Shown here one piece after another: positions 21,260-28,556 of a stretch of 28,556 nt of DNA. The notes under the pieces were generated by a model. It ran no database searches. It had not been told where the DNA came from and saw only the letters and a program-made list of their open reading frames with translations. Both the position numbers and the translations under genes were made by a program. The first letter of the stretch is position 1. Each line of letters opens with the position of its first letter. This DNA is from Candidatus Atribacteria bacterium (GTDB lineage: Bacteria; Atribacterota; Phoenicimicrobiia; Phoenicimicrobiales; Phoenicimicrobiaceae), in assembly GCA_003513845.1 (NCBI GenBank), contig DOTB01000041.1, positions 1-28,556 on the forward strand, in the 5' to 3' direction.

Positions 21260-22258
21260 ATGAAAATTGAAATTGATAAAAAAAGCGGAATACCTTTATA
21301 TCTTCAGATAAAACATCAAATCAAAAAGCTGTTAGAAAACGGTAATTTAAAAGTGGGCGAACAACTACCAACTGAAAGGGAGCTATCTGAAAAGTTAGAG
21401 ATTAGTAGAAATACTGTGAGCATGGCTTATAAAGAATTAGTTTTGGAGAATACAATACTATCTATCCCGGGGAAAGGAACTTTCCCTAATCCGAATATTA
21501 TAAATTATACTGAATCAAAAGCGAATAGTAATTTAGCAAAATTAGAAGAGATTATTGATGTTACAATTAATGAGGCTCTGGAATTAAATTTTGAGTTGAA
21601 TGAGTTAAAGAAAATAGTAAACAGAAAAATAGAAGAGAAAGAAAAATTAATAAAAAATATTAATATCGCTTTTATTGAATGTAATTATGAACAATTATAT
21701 TTTTTTTCTAAAGGGATAGAATTAGGTACAGGCATCTCTATAGTTCCTATTTTAATAGATGAAATCCAGAAAAACCCCAACAAATTCAAGGAACAACTTA
21801 AATCTATCGACTTAGTGGTTACCACCTTTTTTCATTTTGATGAAGTCAAAAAATACCTTGCTGAACAAGAACAAAAAGTCTTAGCTATTGCTTTAGACCC
21901 TTTGATGGAAACTATGGTAAACATTGCTCATTTATCCTCTGGGGATAAAAGAATAGGTTTAGTATGTATTACTGATAGATTTGCGCAGAGAGTTTTTCAG
22001 TCCATAAGACAAGCTGGTATAAAGTATCAAAGTTTTAAATTTTCCACTTCTCATAACCAAGATGAATTAGAGAAATTTTTAATCGGTTTAGATATAGTAA
22101 TAACTTCTCCTGGAAGAAAGAAAGAAGTAGAAAAAATGATCTCCCCCAAGATACCTCTTATTGAGTTTATTTATGTCCCTGACAAAGGTTCAATAAATAT
22201 GTTAAAATTAGCTATTTTGGATCTTAAAAGTGAAGGAGGCAGAAAAGAAAAAAGATGA
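21260..22258 (+). CDS. GntR family transcriptional regulator
   Basis: This 332-residue regulator has an N-terminal winged helix (about 1-75: DKKSGIPLYLQIKHQIKKLL, VGEQLPTERELSEKLEISR, NTVSMAYKELVLENTI, IPGKGTF), then a coiled linker (about 90-135) and an effector domain of about 200 residues. That domain (INIAFIECNYEQLYFFSKGI, IDLVVTTFFHFDEVKKYL, IGLVCITDRFAQRVFQSI, LDIVITSPGRKKEVEKMI) looks like a two-lobed Rossmann-type sensor rather than the usual FCD or UTRA domain. I chose ATG 21260 (AAAAAGGAAAT upstream); an upstream TTG at 21203 falls inside the operator. Its stop overlaps the ferredoxin gene start (ATGA), so it is the first gene of the kor-ackA operon and probably senses a metabolite of that pathway. 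Confidence 0.9.
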   Translation: MKIEIDKKSGIPLYLQIKHQIKKLLENGNLKVGEQLPTERELSEKLEISRNTVSMAYKELVLENTILSIPGKGTFPNPNIINYTESKANSNLAKLEEIIDVTINEALELNFELNELKKIVNRKIEEKEKLIKNINIAFIECNYEQLYFFSKGIELGTGISIVPILIDEIQKNPNKFKEQLKSIDLVVTTFFHFDEVKKYLAEQEQKVLAIALDPLMETMVNIAHLSSGDKRIGLVCITDRFAQRVFQSIRQAGIKYQSFKFSTSHNQDELEKFLIGLDIVITSPGRKKEVEKMISPKIPLIEFIYVPDKGSINMLKLAILDLKSEGGRKEKR

Positions 22259-22485
22259 AGGAAAATAAATTGATAGAAATTTATCAGAATGATTCGGTAA
22301 AAATATCTGTGCGGAAAGAATGGTGTAAGGCTTGTGGTATTTGTATAGAATTTTGTCCCAAGGATGTTTTGGCTGCTGATGAGCAAGGAAAACCTATTCC
22401 TATAAACATCAATGAGTGTATTAAGTGTAGCCTTTGTGAATTGAGATGTCCAGATTTTGCTATTACAGTAGAGGGAGGGGAGTAA
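22255..22485 (+). CDS. korD: 2-oxoacid:ferredoxin oxidoreductase delta subunit
   Basis: This 76-residue ferredoxin-like subunit has two complete [4Fe-4S] motifs, CKACGICIEFCP (about 24-35) and CIKCSLCELRCP (about 57-68). It passes electrons from the TPP/FeS core of the oxidoreductase to ferredoxin. It overlaps the gntR stop by ATGA and is followed after 4 bases by korA, so it belongs to the same operon. Confidence 0.92.
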   Translation: MKENKLIEIYQNDSVKISVRKEWCKACGICIEFCPKDVLAADEQGKPIPININECIKCSLCELRCPDFAITVEGGE

Positions 22486-22489
22486 AAAG

Positions 22490-23638
22490 ATGAATAAGTT
22501 AAAAAGAAACGTAGAATTATTACAAGGCAATGAAGCTTGTGTGAAGGGTGCAATATTATCAGGAGTTAGATTTTTTGCTGGCTATCCCATTACTCCTTCT
22601 TCAGAAATTGCTGAAGGGATGGCTCGTCTTCTACCCCAAATCGGAGGTAAATTTGTGCAAATGGAAGATGAAATTGCTAGTATAGCTGCAGTAATCGGTG
22701 CTTCTATAGCCGGATTTAAATCATTGACTGCTACCTCTGGTCCTGGTTTTTCCTTAAAGCAAGAAAATTTGGGTTTCGCCATAATTAGCGAAATTCCTTG
22801 TGTAATTGTAAATGCTCAGAGAGGAGGACCAAGTACTGGTTTGCCAACCAAACCTTCTCAAGGAGATATGATGCAAGCAAGATGGGGGACTCATGGTGAT
22901 CATTCTATTATTGCCCTGGCTCCTTCTACAGTTAATGAGGTGCTTACTTTAACTATTAAGGCGGTTAATTTTAGTGAGAAATATAGGACTCCGGTTATTT
23001 TACTCCTTGATGAAGTAATTGCTCATATGCGAGAGAAAGTAGAGATACCTGCCCCAGAAGAGGTGGAGGTAATCAATCGAAAAAAACCTACAGTTCCTCC
23101 CGAGGAATATTTTCCCTTTAAACCCGATCAAAATGGTATCCCTCCTATGGCCAATTTTGGCGAAGGTTACCGTTATCATATAACTGGTTTAATACATAAT
23201 CAAAAAGGTTTACCAACTTCTAATCCCCAGGAAATAGATTCATTTATCAGGCGTATAAATAATAAAATTCAAGAAAATGTTAAAGATATTATAATTTATG
23301 AAAAGTATTTTTTAGATGATGCTAAAATTGCCTTAATTGCCTGCGGATCAGTAGCAAGGGCTGCTGAGAGGACAGTAAAATTAGCTCGAGAAGAGGGATT
23401 AAAAGTAGGTTTATTAAAATTATTAACTATTTGGCCCTTCCCATCTGAAGAAGTAAATCGATTGGCTCAACAGGTTGATTTGATTATCGTTCCAGAAATG
23501 AATTTAGGCCAAATGGTATTAGAAGTCGAAAGGGCTTCCCGAGGAAATTGTGAAGTTGTTTCTTATAGTCGAGTGGATGGTGAATTAATTAATCCTATAG
23601 AGATATTAGGGAAGATTCAAGAGGAGATAAAAAAATGA
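22490..23638 (+). CDS. korA: 2-oxoacid:ferredoxin oxidoreductase alpha subunit
   Basis: A 382-residue alpha subunit of a 2-oxoglutarate- or branched-chain-type 2-oxoacid:ferredoxin oxidoreductase. The reaction is 2-oxoacid + CoA + oxidised ferredoxin to acyl-CoA + CO2 + reduced ferredoxin. Features: LLQGNEACVKGAILSGVRFF, AGYPITPSSEIAEGMA, the glutamate contacting TPP in QMEDEIASIAAVIGAS, TSGPGFSLKQENLGFA, VNAQRGGPSTGLPTKPSQGD and the late VPEMNLGQMVLEVER. GGAGGGGAG is the ribosome site. The stop overlaps korB by ATGA. Sequence alone does not separate 2-oxoglutarate from 2-oxoisovalerate as substrate, so the kor name is by type. Confidence 0.94.
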   Translation: MNKLKRNVELLQGNEACVKGAILSGVRFFAGYPITPSSEIAEGMARLLPQIGGKFVQMEDEIASIAAVIGASIAGFKSLTATSGPGFSLKQENLGFAIISEIPCVIVNAQRGGPSTGLPTKPSQGDMMQARWGTHGDHSIIALAPSTVNEVLTLTIKAVNFSEKYRTPVILLLDEVIAHMREKVEIPAPEEVEVINRKKPTVPPEEYFPFKPDQNGIPPMANFGEGYRYHITGLIHNQKGLPTSNPQEIDSFIRRINNKIQENVKDIIIYEKYFLDDAKIALIACGSVARAAERTVKLAREEGLKVGLLKLLTIWPFPSEEVNRLAQQVDLIIVPEMNLGQMVLEVERASRGNCEVVSYSRVDGELINPIEILGKIQEEIKK

Positions 23639-24462
23639 AGACAGTAATTAATAATTATATTAGAGAAGAGATGTTTCCTAATATATGGTGTCCAGGATGT
23701 GGAAATGGTATTGTATTAGGCGCGATAATACGAGCAATAGATGATTTAAAATGGGATAAAAATAAAATTGCGATGATTTCCGGGATAGGTTGTTCCAGCA
23801 GGATTACTGGTTATGTAGATTTTTGTACTATGAATACTACCCACGGTAGGGCTTTACCCTTTGCCACGGGGATAAAAATGGCAAACCCTAATATGAAAGT
23901 GGTAGTAGTTATGGGAGATGGAGACTGTTCAGCTATTGGAGGAAATCATTTTATCCATGCTGCTCGCCGTAATATTGATCTAACCGCTATTATAATAAAT
24001 AATATGATTTATGGAATGACAGGTGGGCAGTATTCCCCCCTTACTCCAACTAAAAAATTTGGTACTACTGCACCTTATGGTAATATTGACCAATCTTTTG
24101 ACTTAGTTAAACTGGCTAAAGCAGCTGGGGCAAGTTATGTAGCTCGAGGAACAGTTTATCATGTTAGACAATTGACTTCATTAATAAAAAAAGCCTTAAA
24201 TAAGAAAGGATTTTCGGTTGTAGAAATAATATCTGATTGCCCTATATCTTATGGTAAAATGAATAAAATGCGAACAGTAGTAGATATGTTGAAATGGATA
24301 AAAGATATGTCGGTTTCTAAAAAAGCTTGGGAAGATCTTTCTCCAGAAGAAAAAAAAGAAAAATTCGTTATTGGAGAGTTTTTAGATATTGATAGGCCAG
24401 ATTATACTGAACTATATAGTAAGGTTATGGAAGAAGCTCAGAAAATGGGGGTTAGTAGATAA
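23635..24462 (+). CDS. korB: 2-oxoacid:ferredoxin oxidoreductase beta subunit
   Basis: The 275-residue TPP-binding subunit. Residues 15-25 carry the cluster-ligand region WCPGCGNGIVL, then GIGCSSRITGYVDF, NTTHGRALPFATGIKMA, and the TPP/Mg motif GDGDCSAIGGNHFIHAARRN ending in NNMIYGMTGGQ. The start overlaps the korA stop and its own stop overlaps korC (TAATG), so the subunits are translated in a coupled way. Its C-terminus includes DCPISYGKMN, a family feature. Confidence 0.95.
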   Translation: MKTVINNYIREEMFPNIWCPGCGNGIVLGAIIRAIDDLKWDKNKIAMISGIGCSSRITGYVDFCTMNTTHGRALPFATGIKMANPNMKVVVVMGDGDCSAIGGNHFIHAARRNIDLTAIIINNMIYGMTGGQYSPLTPTKKFGTTAPYGNIDQSFDLVKLAKAAGASYVARGTVYHVRQLTSLIKKALNKKGFSVVEIISDCPISYGKMNKMRTVVDMLKWIKDMSVSKKAWEDLSPEEKKEKFVIGEFLDIDRPDYTELYSKVMEEAQKMGVSR

Positions 24463-25022
24463 TGAAAGAAAGGATTGAAATCTGTTTAAGTGGAGCTGGT
24501 GGCCAGGGATTAATTTTGGCTGGTATAATTCTCGCTGAGGCAGCTGGTATATATGATGGAAAAGAAGCTGTACAAACCCAATCTTATGGACCCGAAGCCA
24601 GAGGGGGAGCGAGTAGGTCAGAGGTGGTTATTAGTAACGATTCTATAGATTATCCCAAAGTTATAAAATCGGATATTCTTTTGGCTTTGACTCAAACTGC
24701 TTGTGATAAATATGTTAAGAAACTAAGCAAGGATGGTATTTTAGTTGTTGATTCTTCAATGGTGAAGGAGATTCCTTCTGTTCCTGCAAAGATATATCAG
24801 TTTCCCATTACTAAAATTGCTCAAGAAAAATTGGGAACCAAATTAGTTACTAATATTATTTCCTTAGGAATAATCACTGGATTGACCAAAGTAGTTTCTA
24901 TGGAAGCTCTTAAGAAAGCGGTCTATAATAGAGTTCCTTCAAAAGCAAAGGAAGTAAATGAAAAAGCCTTATTATTAGGATTTGATATTGCAAAAGATAT
25001 GAAATTAAAAGAGGAAAGTTAA
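24462..25022 (+). CDS. korC: 2-oxoacid:ferredoxin oxidoreductase gamma subunit
   Basis: The 186-residue gamma subunit that completes KorDABC. The N-terminus has the nucleotide-type loop [20 protein letters not shown], then [21 protein letters not shown], which are the family hallmarks. [14 protein letters not shown] and [17 protein letters not shown] follow. It overlaps korB by one base. AckA follows after a 52-base gap with no terminator, so it is probably on the same transcript. Confidence 0.94.
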   Translation: MKERIEICLSGAGGQGLILAGIILAEAAGIYDGKEAVQTQSYGPEARGGASRSEVVISNDSIDYPKVIKSDILLALTQTACDKYVKKLSKDGILVVDSSMVKEIPSVPAKIYQFPITKIAQEKLGTKLVTNIISLGIITGLTKVVSMEALKKAVYNRVPSKAKEVNEKALLLGFDIAKDMKLKEES

Positions 25023-25074
25023 ATTAATAAATAAGCAAAAATTTATTAAATTAAAAAGGAGATTAAATAGAGAA

Positions 25075-26280
25075 ATGAAAATCTTGGTAGTAAATAGTGG
25101 TAGCTCATCTATAAAATATCAACTATTTAATATGACTGATAATTCTGTGTTGGCAAAAGGGTTAGTAGAAAGGATTGGAATTCCTAATTCCATCGTTAAT
25201 CATTATCCATTTGATAAAGATCCAGTTGTTACCCACCAAGATATTCCTAATCATAAGGTGGGGATTAAATTAATGATGGATGCCCTACTTCACCCCGGTT
25301 ACGGAGTTATTAAAGATATATCAGAGATATCAGCAGTGGGACATAGAGTAGTTCACGGAGGAGAAAAATTTTCTGGTTCCGTCTTACTTACTGAGGAAGT
25401 AATGAATGCCTTGAGAGAGTGTATCGAACTCGCTCCTTTACATAATCCACCTAATATTTTAGGAATTGAAGTATGTAAAGAACTAATGCCAGGTATCCCC
25501 CAGGTAGGAGTATTTGATACTGCTTTTCATCAAACTATTCCTGAACATGCCTATCTCTATGGAATTCCCTATAAATTTTACCAAAAATATAGAATAAGAA
25601 GATATGGATTTCATGGAACTTCTCACAAATATGTAGCACAAAGAGCAGCTGAAATATTAAAAAAGCCCATAGAAGAGCTTAAAATAATTACCTGTCATTT
25701 AGGAAATGGTTCGAGCATTACCGCAGTTAAAAATGGGGTTTCGGTCGATACCAGTTTAGGATTTGGAACAGTTTCTGGTATAGTTATGGGGACTCGTTGT
25801 GGAGATCTTGACCCAGCAATTATTCCCTTCTTAATGGATAAAGAAAAATTGAGTGTTGAAGAGATTAACAGGATTATTTATAAAGAAAGTGGATTATTAG
25901 GTTTGTCTGAAGGAATTTCCAGTGACAAAAGGGACTTGAGAAAGAGGGCAAATCAAGGTGATAAAAGAGCAGTAAGAACTATATCTGTATTAATCTATGG
26001 TATAAAGAAATATATAGGGGCATATGCAGCAGCTATGGGAGGAGTTGATGTAATAGTTTTTACTGCTGGAATTGGAGAAAATTCTGTAGAAGGTCGAGCG
26101 GAAGTGTGTGAAGGGTTGGAATTTTTAGGAGTAAAGATTGACCTCGAGAAAAATAAAGTTCGTGGCCAAGAAGCTATTATAAGTAATAATAATTCAAAGG
26201 TAAAAGTTATGGTAATTCCTACCAATGAAGAACTGATGATTGCAAAAGATACAGCTGAAATATTAGAAAAACTAAAATGA
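25075..26280 (+). CDS. ackA: Acetate kinase
   Basis: This 401-residue enzyme makes ATP and acetate (or a related short acid) from acyl phosphate and ADP. Visible motifs: [16 protein letters not shown] at the start, [15 protein letters not shown] with the active-site Arg and His, [74 protein letters not shown] and the C-terminal [12 protein letters not shown] with the metal-binding Glu. AAAAAGGAGA precedes ATG. It is last in the gntR-korDABC-ackA group, which fits substrate-level phosphorylation from a 2-oxoacid. A phosphotransacetylase is not seen in the window. Confidence 0.97.
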   Translation: MKILVVNSGSSSIKYQLFNMTDNSVLAKGLVERIGIPNSIVNHYPFDKDPVVTHQDIPNHKVGIKLMMDALLHPGYGVIKDISEISAVGHRVVHGGEKFSGSVLLTEEVMNALRECIELAPLHNPPNILGIEVCKELMPGIPQVGVFDTAFHQTIPEHAYLYGIPYKFYQKYRIRRYGFHGTSHKYVAQRAAEILKKPIEELKIITCHLGNGSSITAVKNGVSVDTSLGFGTVSGIVMGTRCGDLDPAIIPFLMDKEKLSVEEINRIIYKESGLLGLSEGISSDKRDLRKRANQGDKRAVRTISVLIYGIKKYIGAYAAAMGGVDVIVFTAGIGENSVEGRAEVCEGLEFLGVKIDLEKNKVRGQEAIISNNNSKVKVMVIPTNEELMIAKDTAEILEKLK

Positions 26281-26320
26281 TATAATGATGAAAAATTAAG
26301 TTATGATAAGAAAGGCAAAA

Positions 26321-27178
26321 ATGTACAAGATAATCCAAAAAGAAAGATTGCACCAAATTATCTATTCCATGTGGATAGAGGCCCCGCAGGTAGCCCAATC
26401 GGTCCAACCTGGTCAATTCATTATTCTAATGATTCAGGAAAAAGGGGAGCGCATCCCCTTGACCGTGGCTGATTTTGACCGAGAAAGAGGACTTATCCGC
26501 ATCGTCTTTCAGGTAGTAGGTAAGACTACCGATGAACTTTCCACCTTAGAAGAAGGGGACAAACTATTCTCCTTTATCGGACCCCTGGGTAAGAAGACCG
26601 AGATCGAAGACTACGGGACAGTAGTCACTGTAGGAGGTGGTACCGGCATTGCCTGTATCCATCCTATCACCCGGGCCTTAAAAGAGGCCGGCAATAAGGT
26701 CATCTCCATCATCGGAGCCCGCAGTAAAGACCTGATCATTATGGAAGAAGAGCTAAAGAAGGCCTCTTCCCGATTAATAGTCACCACCGATGATGGCAGT
26801 TATGGCCGAAAAGGTTTTGTCACCCAGGTCTTAAAAGAGCTCTTAGATCAGGATAAATCCATTAAGAAGGTCTGGACTATCGGTCCGGCCATTATGATGA
26901 AAGTCACCTGTGAGACTACCAGACCCTATCCGGTAGAGACCATCGTCAGCTTAAACAGTATTATGGTAGATGGTACCGGGATGTGTGGCTCCTGCCGAGT
27001 CACCATCGGAAAAGAGAGCAAATTTGTCTGCACCGATGGTCCGGAATTTGATGGCCAACTGGTCGACTGGGAAGAATTTATGAACCGTCTTACCCGCTAT
27101 AAACTCCAGGAGAAAAGATCCTGGGAAATCTATCAGGAACATACTCATCTCTGTACCTGTGGAAGGAGGACCAACTAA
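26321..27178 (+). CDS. nfnA: Ferredoxin-NADP reductase / sulfide dehydrogenase subunit
   Basis: About 285 residues, similar to NfnA (SudB), the small subunit that binds FAD and one [2Fe-2S] cluster and reacts with NAD(H) in the Nfn transhydrogenase, or to the SudB subunit of sulfide dehydrogenase. Features: QPGQFIILMIQ, FAD contact ERIPLTVADFD, FSFIGPLGKKTEI, dinucleotide site TVGGGTGIACIHPI, IIGARSKDLIIMEEEL, and cluster region MVDGTGMCGSCRVTIGKESK followed by FVCTDGPEFDG. I chose ATG 26321 (AAAGG at 26311-26315) over ATG 26303. After its first few codons the gene becomes much more GC-rich, with ATC, ACC and GCC codons unlike ackA next to it. Its stop overlaps the partner gene (TAATG). Confidence 0.92.
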   Translation: MYKIIQKERLHQIIYSMWIEAPQVAQSVQPGQFIILMIQEKGERIPLTVADFDRERGLIRIVFQVVGKTTDELSTLEEGDKLFSFIGPLGKKTEIEDYGTVVTVGGGTGIACIHPITRALKEAGNKVISIIGARSKDLIIMEEELKKASSRLIVTTDDGSYGRKGFVTQVLKELLDQDKSIKKVWTIGPAIMMKVTCETTRPYPVETIVSLNSIMVDGTGMCGSCRVTIGKESKFVCTDGPEFDGQLVDWEEFMNRLTRYKLQEKRSWEIYQEHTHLCTCGRRTN

Positions 27179-28556
27179 TGGCTAAGATGATACCCCCCAA
27201 AGAGAGGATGCAAAGGGCACCAGTCCCTATGCCCGAACAAGACCCTAAAGAACGGATCTGCAATTTTCAGGAAGTCCCCTTAGGTTACTCTCGGGAACAG
27301 GCCATCTATGAGGCGCAAAGATGTCTGCAGTGTAAAAAACCCCAATGTATCAAGGGCTGTCCGGCAGAGATCAACATCCCCCTGTTTATCCAGAAGATTG
27401 TGGAGGAGGATTTTAAAGGGGCCTATCTGGAAATATTAAAGACAAACAATCTTCCGGCAATCACTGGTCGGGTATGTCCCCAGGAAGAGCAATGTCAGAG
27501 ATACTGTATCCTGGAGAAACAGAAAAAACCTATTGCTATTGGCCGCCTAGAGCGCTTTGTTGCCGACTGGGCCAGAGAGAATAACCTCCACGGAGAACTA
27601 CCTTCTCTTACCCCCGGGAACCAGAAAGTCGCCATAGTCGGTTCGGGGCCAGCTGGTCTTACCTGTGCTGCTGACCTGGCTAAGCTCGGCTACCAGGTAA
27701 CCCTTTTTGAAGCCCTCCACCAACCAGGAGGAGTATTAGTTTATGGTATTCCCGAGTTTCGACTTCCTAAAGTGATTGTAGAATATGAGATAAAAGAGAT
27801 TGAGAGATTGGGGGTAAAAGTGATTACCGATTTTGTAGTGGGGGCTACCCTTAGTGTAGATCAATTAGCCAAAGACTATGATGCTATCTTTTTGGCCAAT
27901 GGGGCAGGTGCCCCTAAGTTTATGAATATCCCGGGAGAGAACCTCAATGAGGTCTATTCCGCCAATGAATTTCTCACCCGGGCTAATCTGATGAAGGCCT
28001 ATGCCTTCCCCGAATACGATACCCCTATCAAGATTGGCAAGAAAGCAGCCACTATTGGAGCAGGGAATGTGGCCATGGATTCGGCCCGTACCGCCTTAAG
28101 ATTGGGAGCCGAAAAATCCTATATCGTCTATCGCCGCTCCCGCCAGGAAGTCCCTGCCCGGGCAGAAGAGGTCTACCATGCCGAAGAAGAGGGGATTATC
28201 TTTAATTTTCTTACCCTCCCCATCAGGATATTGGGAGATGATCAGGGTAAGGTCATCGGCATGGAATGTCTGAAGATGGAATTAGGTGAGCCCGATGATT
28301 CTGGTCGAAGAAGACCTATCCCCATCTCCGGTTCTAATTTTACTCTCGAAGTTGATATGGTTATCGATGCCATTGGTACCTCTGCCAATCCCATAGTAGC
28401 TCGTACTGCCACCCAAGTAGAGACTAATAAGTGGGGTTACTTTATAGTAGATGAGAATACCAAAGCCACTACCAGAGCAGGAATATTTGCTGGGGGAGAT
28501 ATTGTTCGAGGTTCAGCTACAGTAATTTCTGCGGTAGGAGATGGTAAGGTAGCCGC
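27178..28556 (+). CDS. nfnB: NfnB/SudA-type glutamate synthase-like subunit (partial, runs off the end)
   Basis: Open from ATG 27178 to the window end (459 complete codons), so the last few residues are missing. It is the large subunit partner (NfnB/SudA), in the same family as the GltD small subunit of NADPH glutamate synthase and often annotated gltA. An N-terminal 2[4Fe-4S] region shows CLQCKKPQCIKGCP with EINIP, then VCPQEEQCQRYCI. A first FAD fold carries VAIVGSGPAGLTCAADLAKL and QPGGVLVYGIPEFRLPK. The NADPH fold carries TIGAGNVAMDSARTALRLGA and YRRSRQEVPARAEEV. The late FAD motif is GIFAGGDIVRGSATVISAVG. Composition is mosaic: about 55% GC by count in 28081-28140 but 35% in 27781-27840. 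The ATG overlaps the nfnA stop. Confidence 0.93.
   Translation, partial: MAKMIPPKERMQRAPVPMPEQDPKERICNFQEVPLGYSREQAIYEAQRCLQCKKPQCIKGCPAEINIPLFIQKIVEEDFKGAYLEILKTNNLPAITGRVCPQEEQCQRYCILEKQKKPIAIGRLERFVADWARENNLHGELPSLTPGNQKVAIVGSGPAGLTCAADLAKLGYQVTLFEALHQPGGVLVYGIPEFRLPKVIVEYEIKEIERLGVKVITDFVVGATLSVDQLAKDYDAIFLANGAGAPKFMNIPGENLNEVYSANEFLTRANLMKAYAFPEYDTPIKIGKKAATIGAGNVAMDSARTALRLGAEKSYIVYRRSRQEVPARAEEVYHAEEEGIIFNFLTLPIRILGDDQGKVIGMECLKMELGEPDDSGRRRPIPISGSNFTLEVDMVIDAIGTSANPIVARTATQVETNKWGYFIVDENTKATTRAGIFAGGDIVRGSATVISAVGDGKVA

Overview
The window is low-GC bacterial DNA (about a third G+C by eye) and reads almost entirely on the + strand. All supported genes are + strand. The core gene order comFC - raiA RNA - long hpf - secA - prfB is typical of Firmicutes. 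The rest points to a strict anaerobe that ferments amino or organic acids: a ferredoxin-fused EtfA with EtfB, a four-subunit 2-oxoacid:ferredoxin oxidoreductase, acetate kinase, an Nfn/Sud-type flavoprotein pair, a radical SAM aminomutase and a TRAP-TAXI transporter. I cannot fix the phylum. A Firmicutes-like lineage fits, and so would low-GC uncultured anaerobes such as Atribacterota.

Layout. 1-8.5 kb is housekeeping: comFC, a raiA-type structured RNA, long-form hpf, a hypothetical gene, an inverted-repeat element containing a 29-codon peptide gene, a membrane HD-GYP protein, a DUF5317 protein, secA, and prfB with its programmed +1 frameshift. 8.5-12 kb holds etfBA, a small membrane protein and a cyclodeaminase-type folate enzyme, closed by a strong terminator. 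12-20.6 kb is an accessory block. It has a broken copy of an RpiR regulator start, a C69 dipeptidase gene bounded by perfect 17-bp inverted repeats, the intact RpiR regulator, an N-terminally extended KamA-family enzyme with glutamate 2,3-aminomutase-like residues, and a TAXI receptor - DUF1850 - fused TRAP permease operon. 20.6-21.2 kb is a repeat- and hairpin-rich spacer. 21.2-26.3 kb is a GntR-korDABC-ackA operon behind a promoter with an operator-like palindrome at its start site. From 26.3 kb to the end is nfnA/sudB and a partial nfnB/sudA (gltA-like), with base composition that is abruptly more GC-rich and mosaic.

How the parts may work together (inference). The dipeptidase, the aminomutase and the TAXI transporter suggest capture and conversion of peptides or glutamate-like compounds under an RpiR regulator. 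KorABCD could oxidise the resulting 2-oxoacids to acyl-CoA with reduction of ferredoxin. AckA could yield ATP once a phosphotransacylase, not seen here, has made the acyl phosphate. Nfn and Etf would balance ferredoxin against NAD(P)H.

The observations most worth following are: a textbook intrinsic terminator lying inside the DUF1850 reading frame just after the receptor gene; the transposase-less inverted-repeat cassette carrying the dipeptidase next to a duplicated promoter/operator and rpiR fragment; the small signal-like peptide gene enclosed by a long inverted repeat ahead of the HD-GYP gene; and the residue pattern of the extended KamA enzyme.
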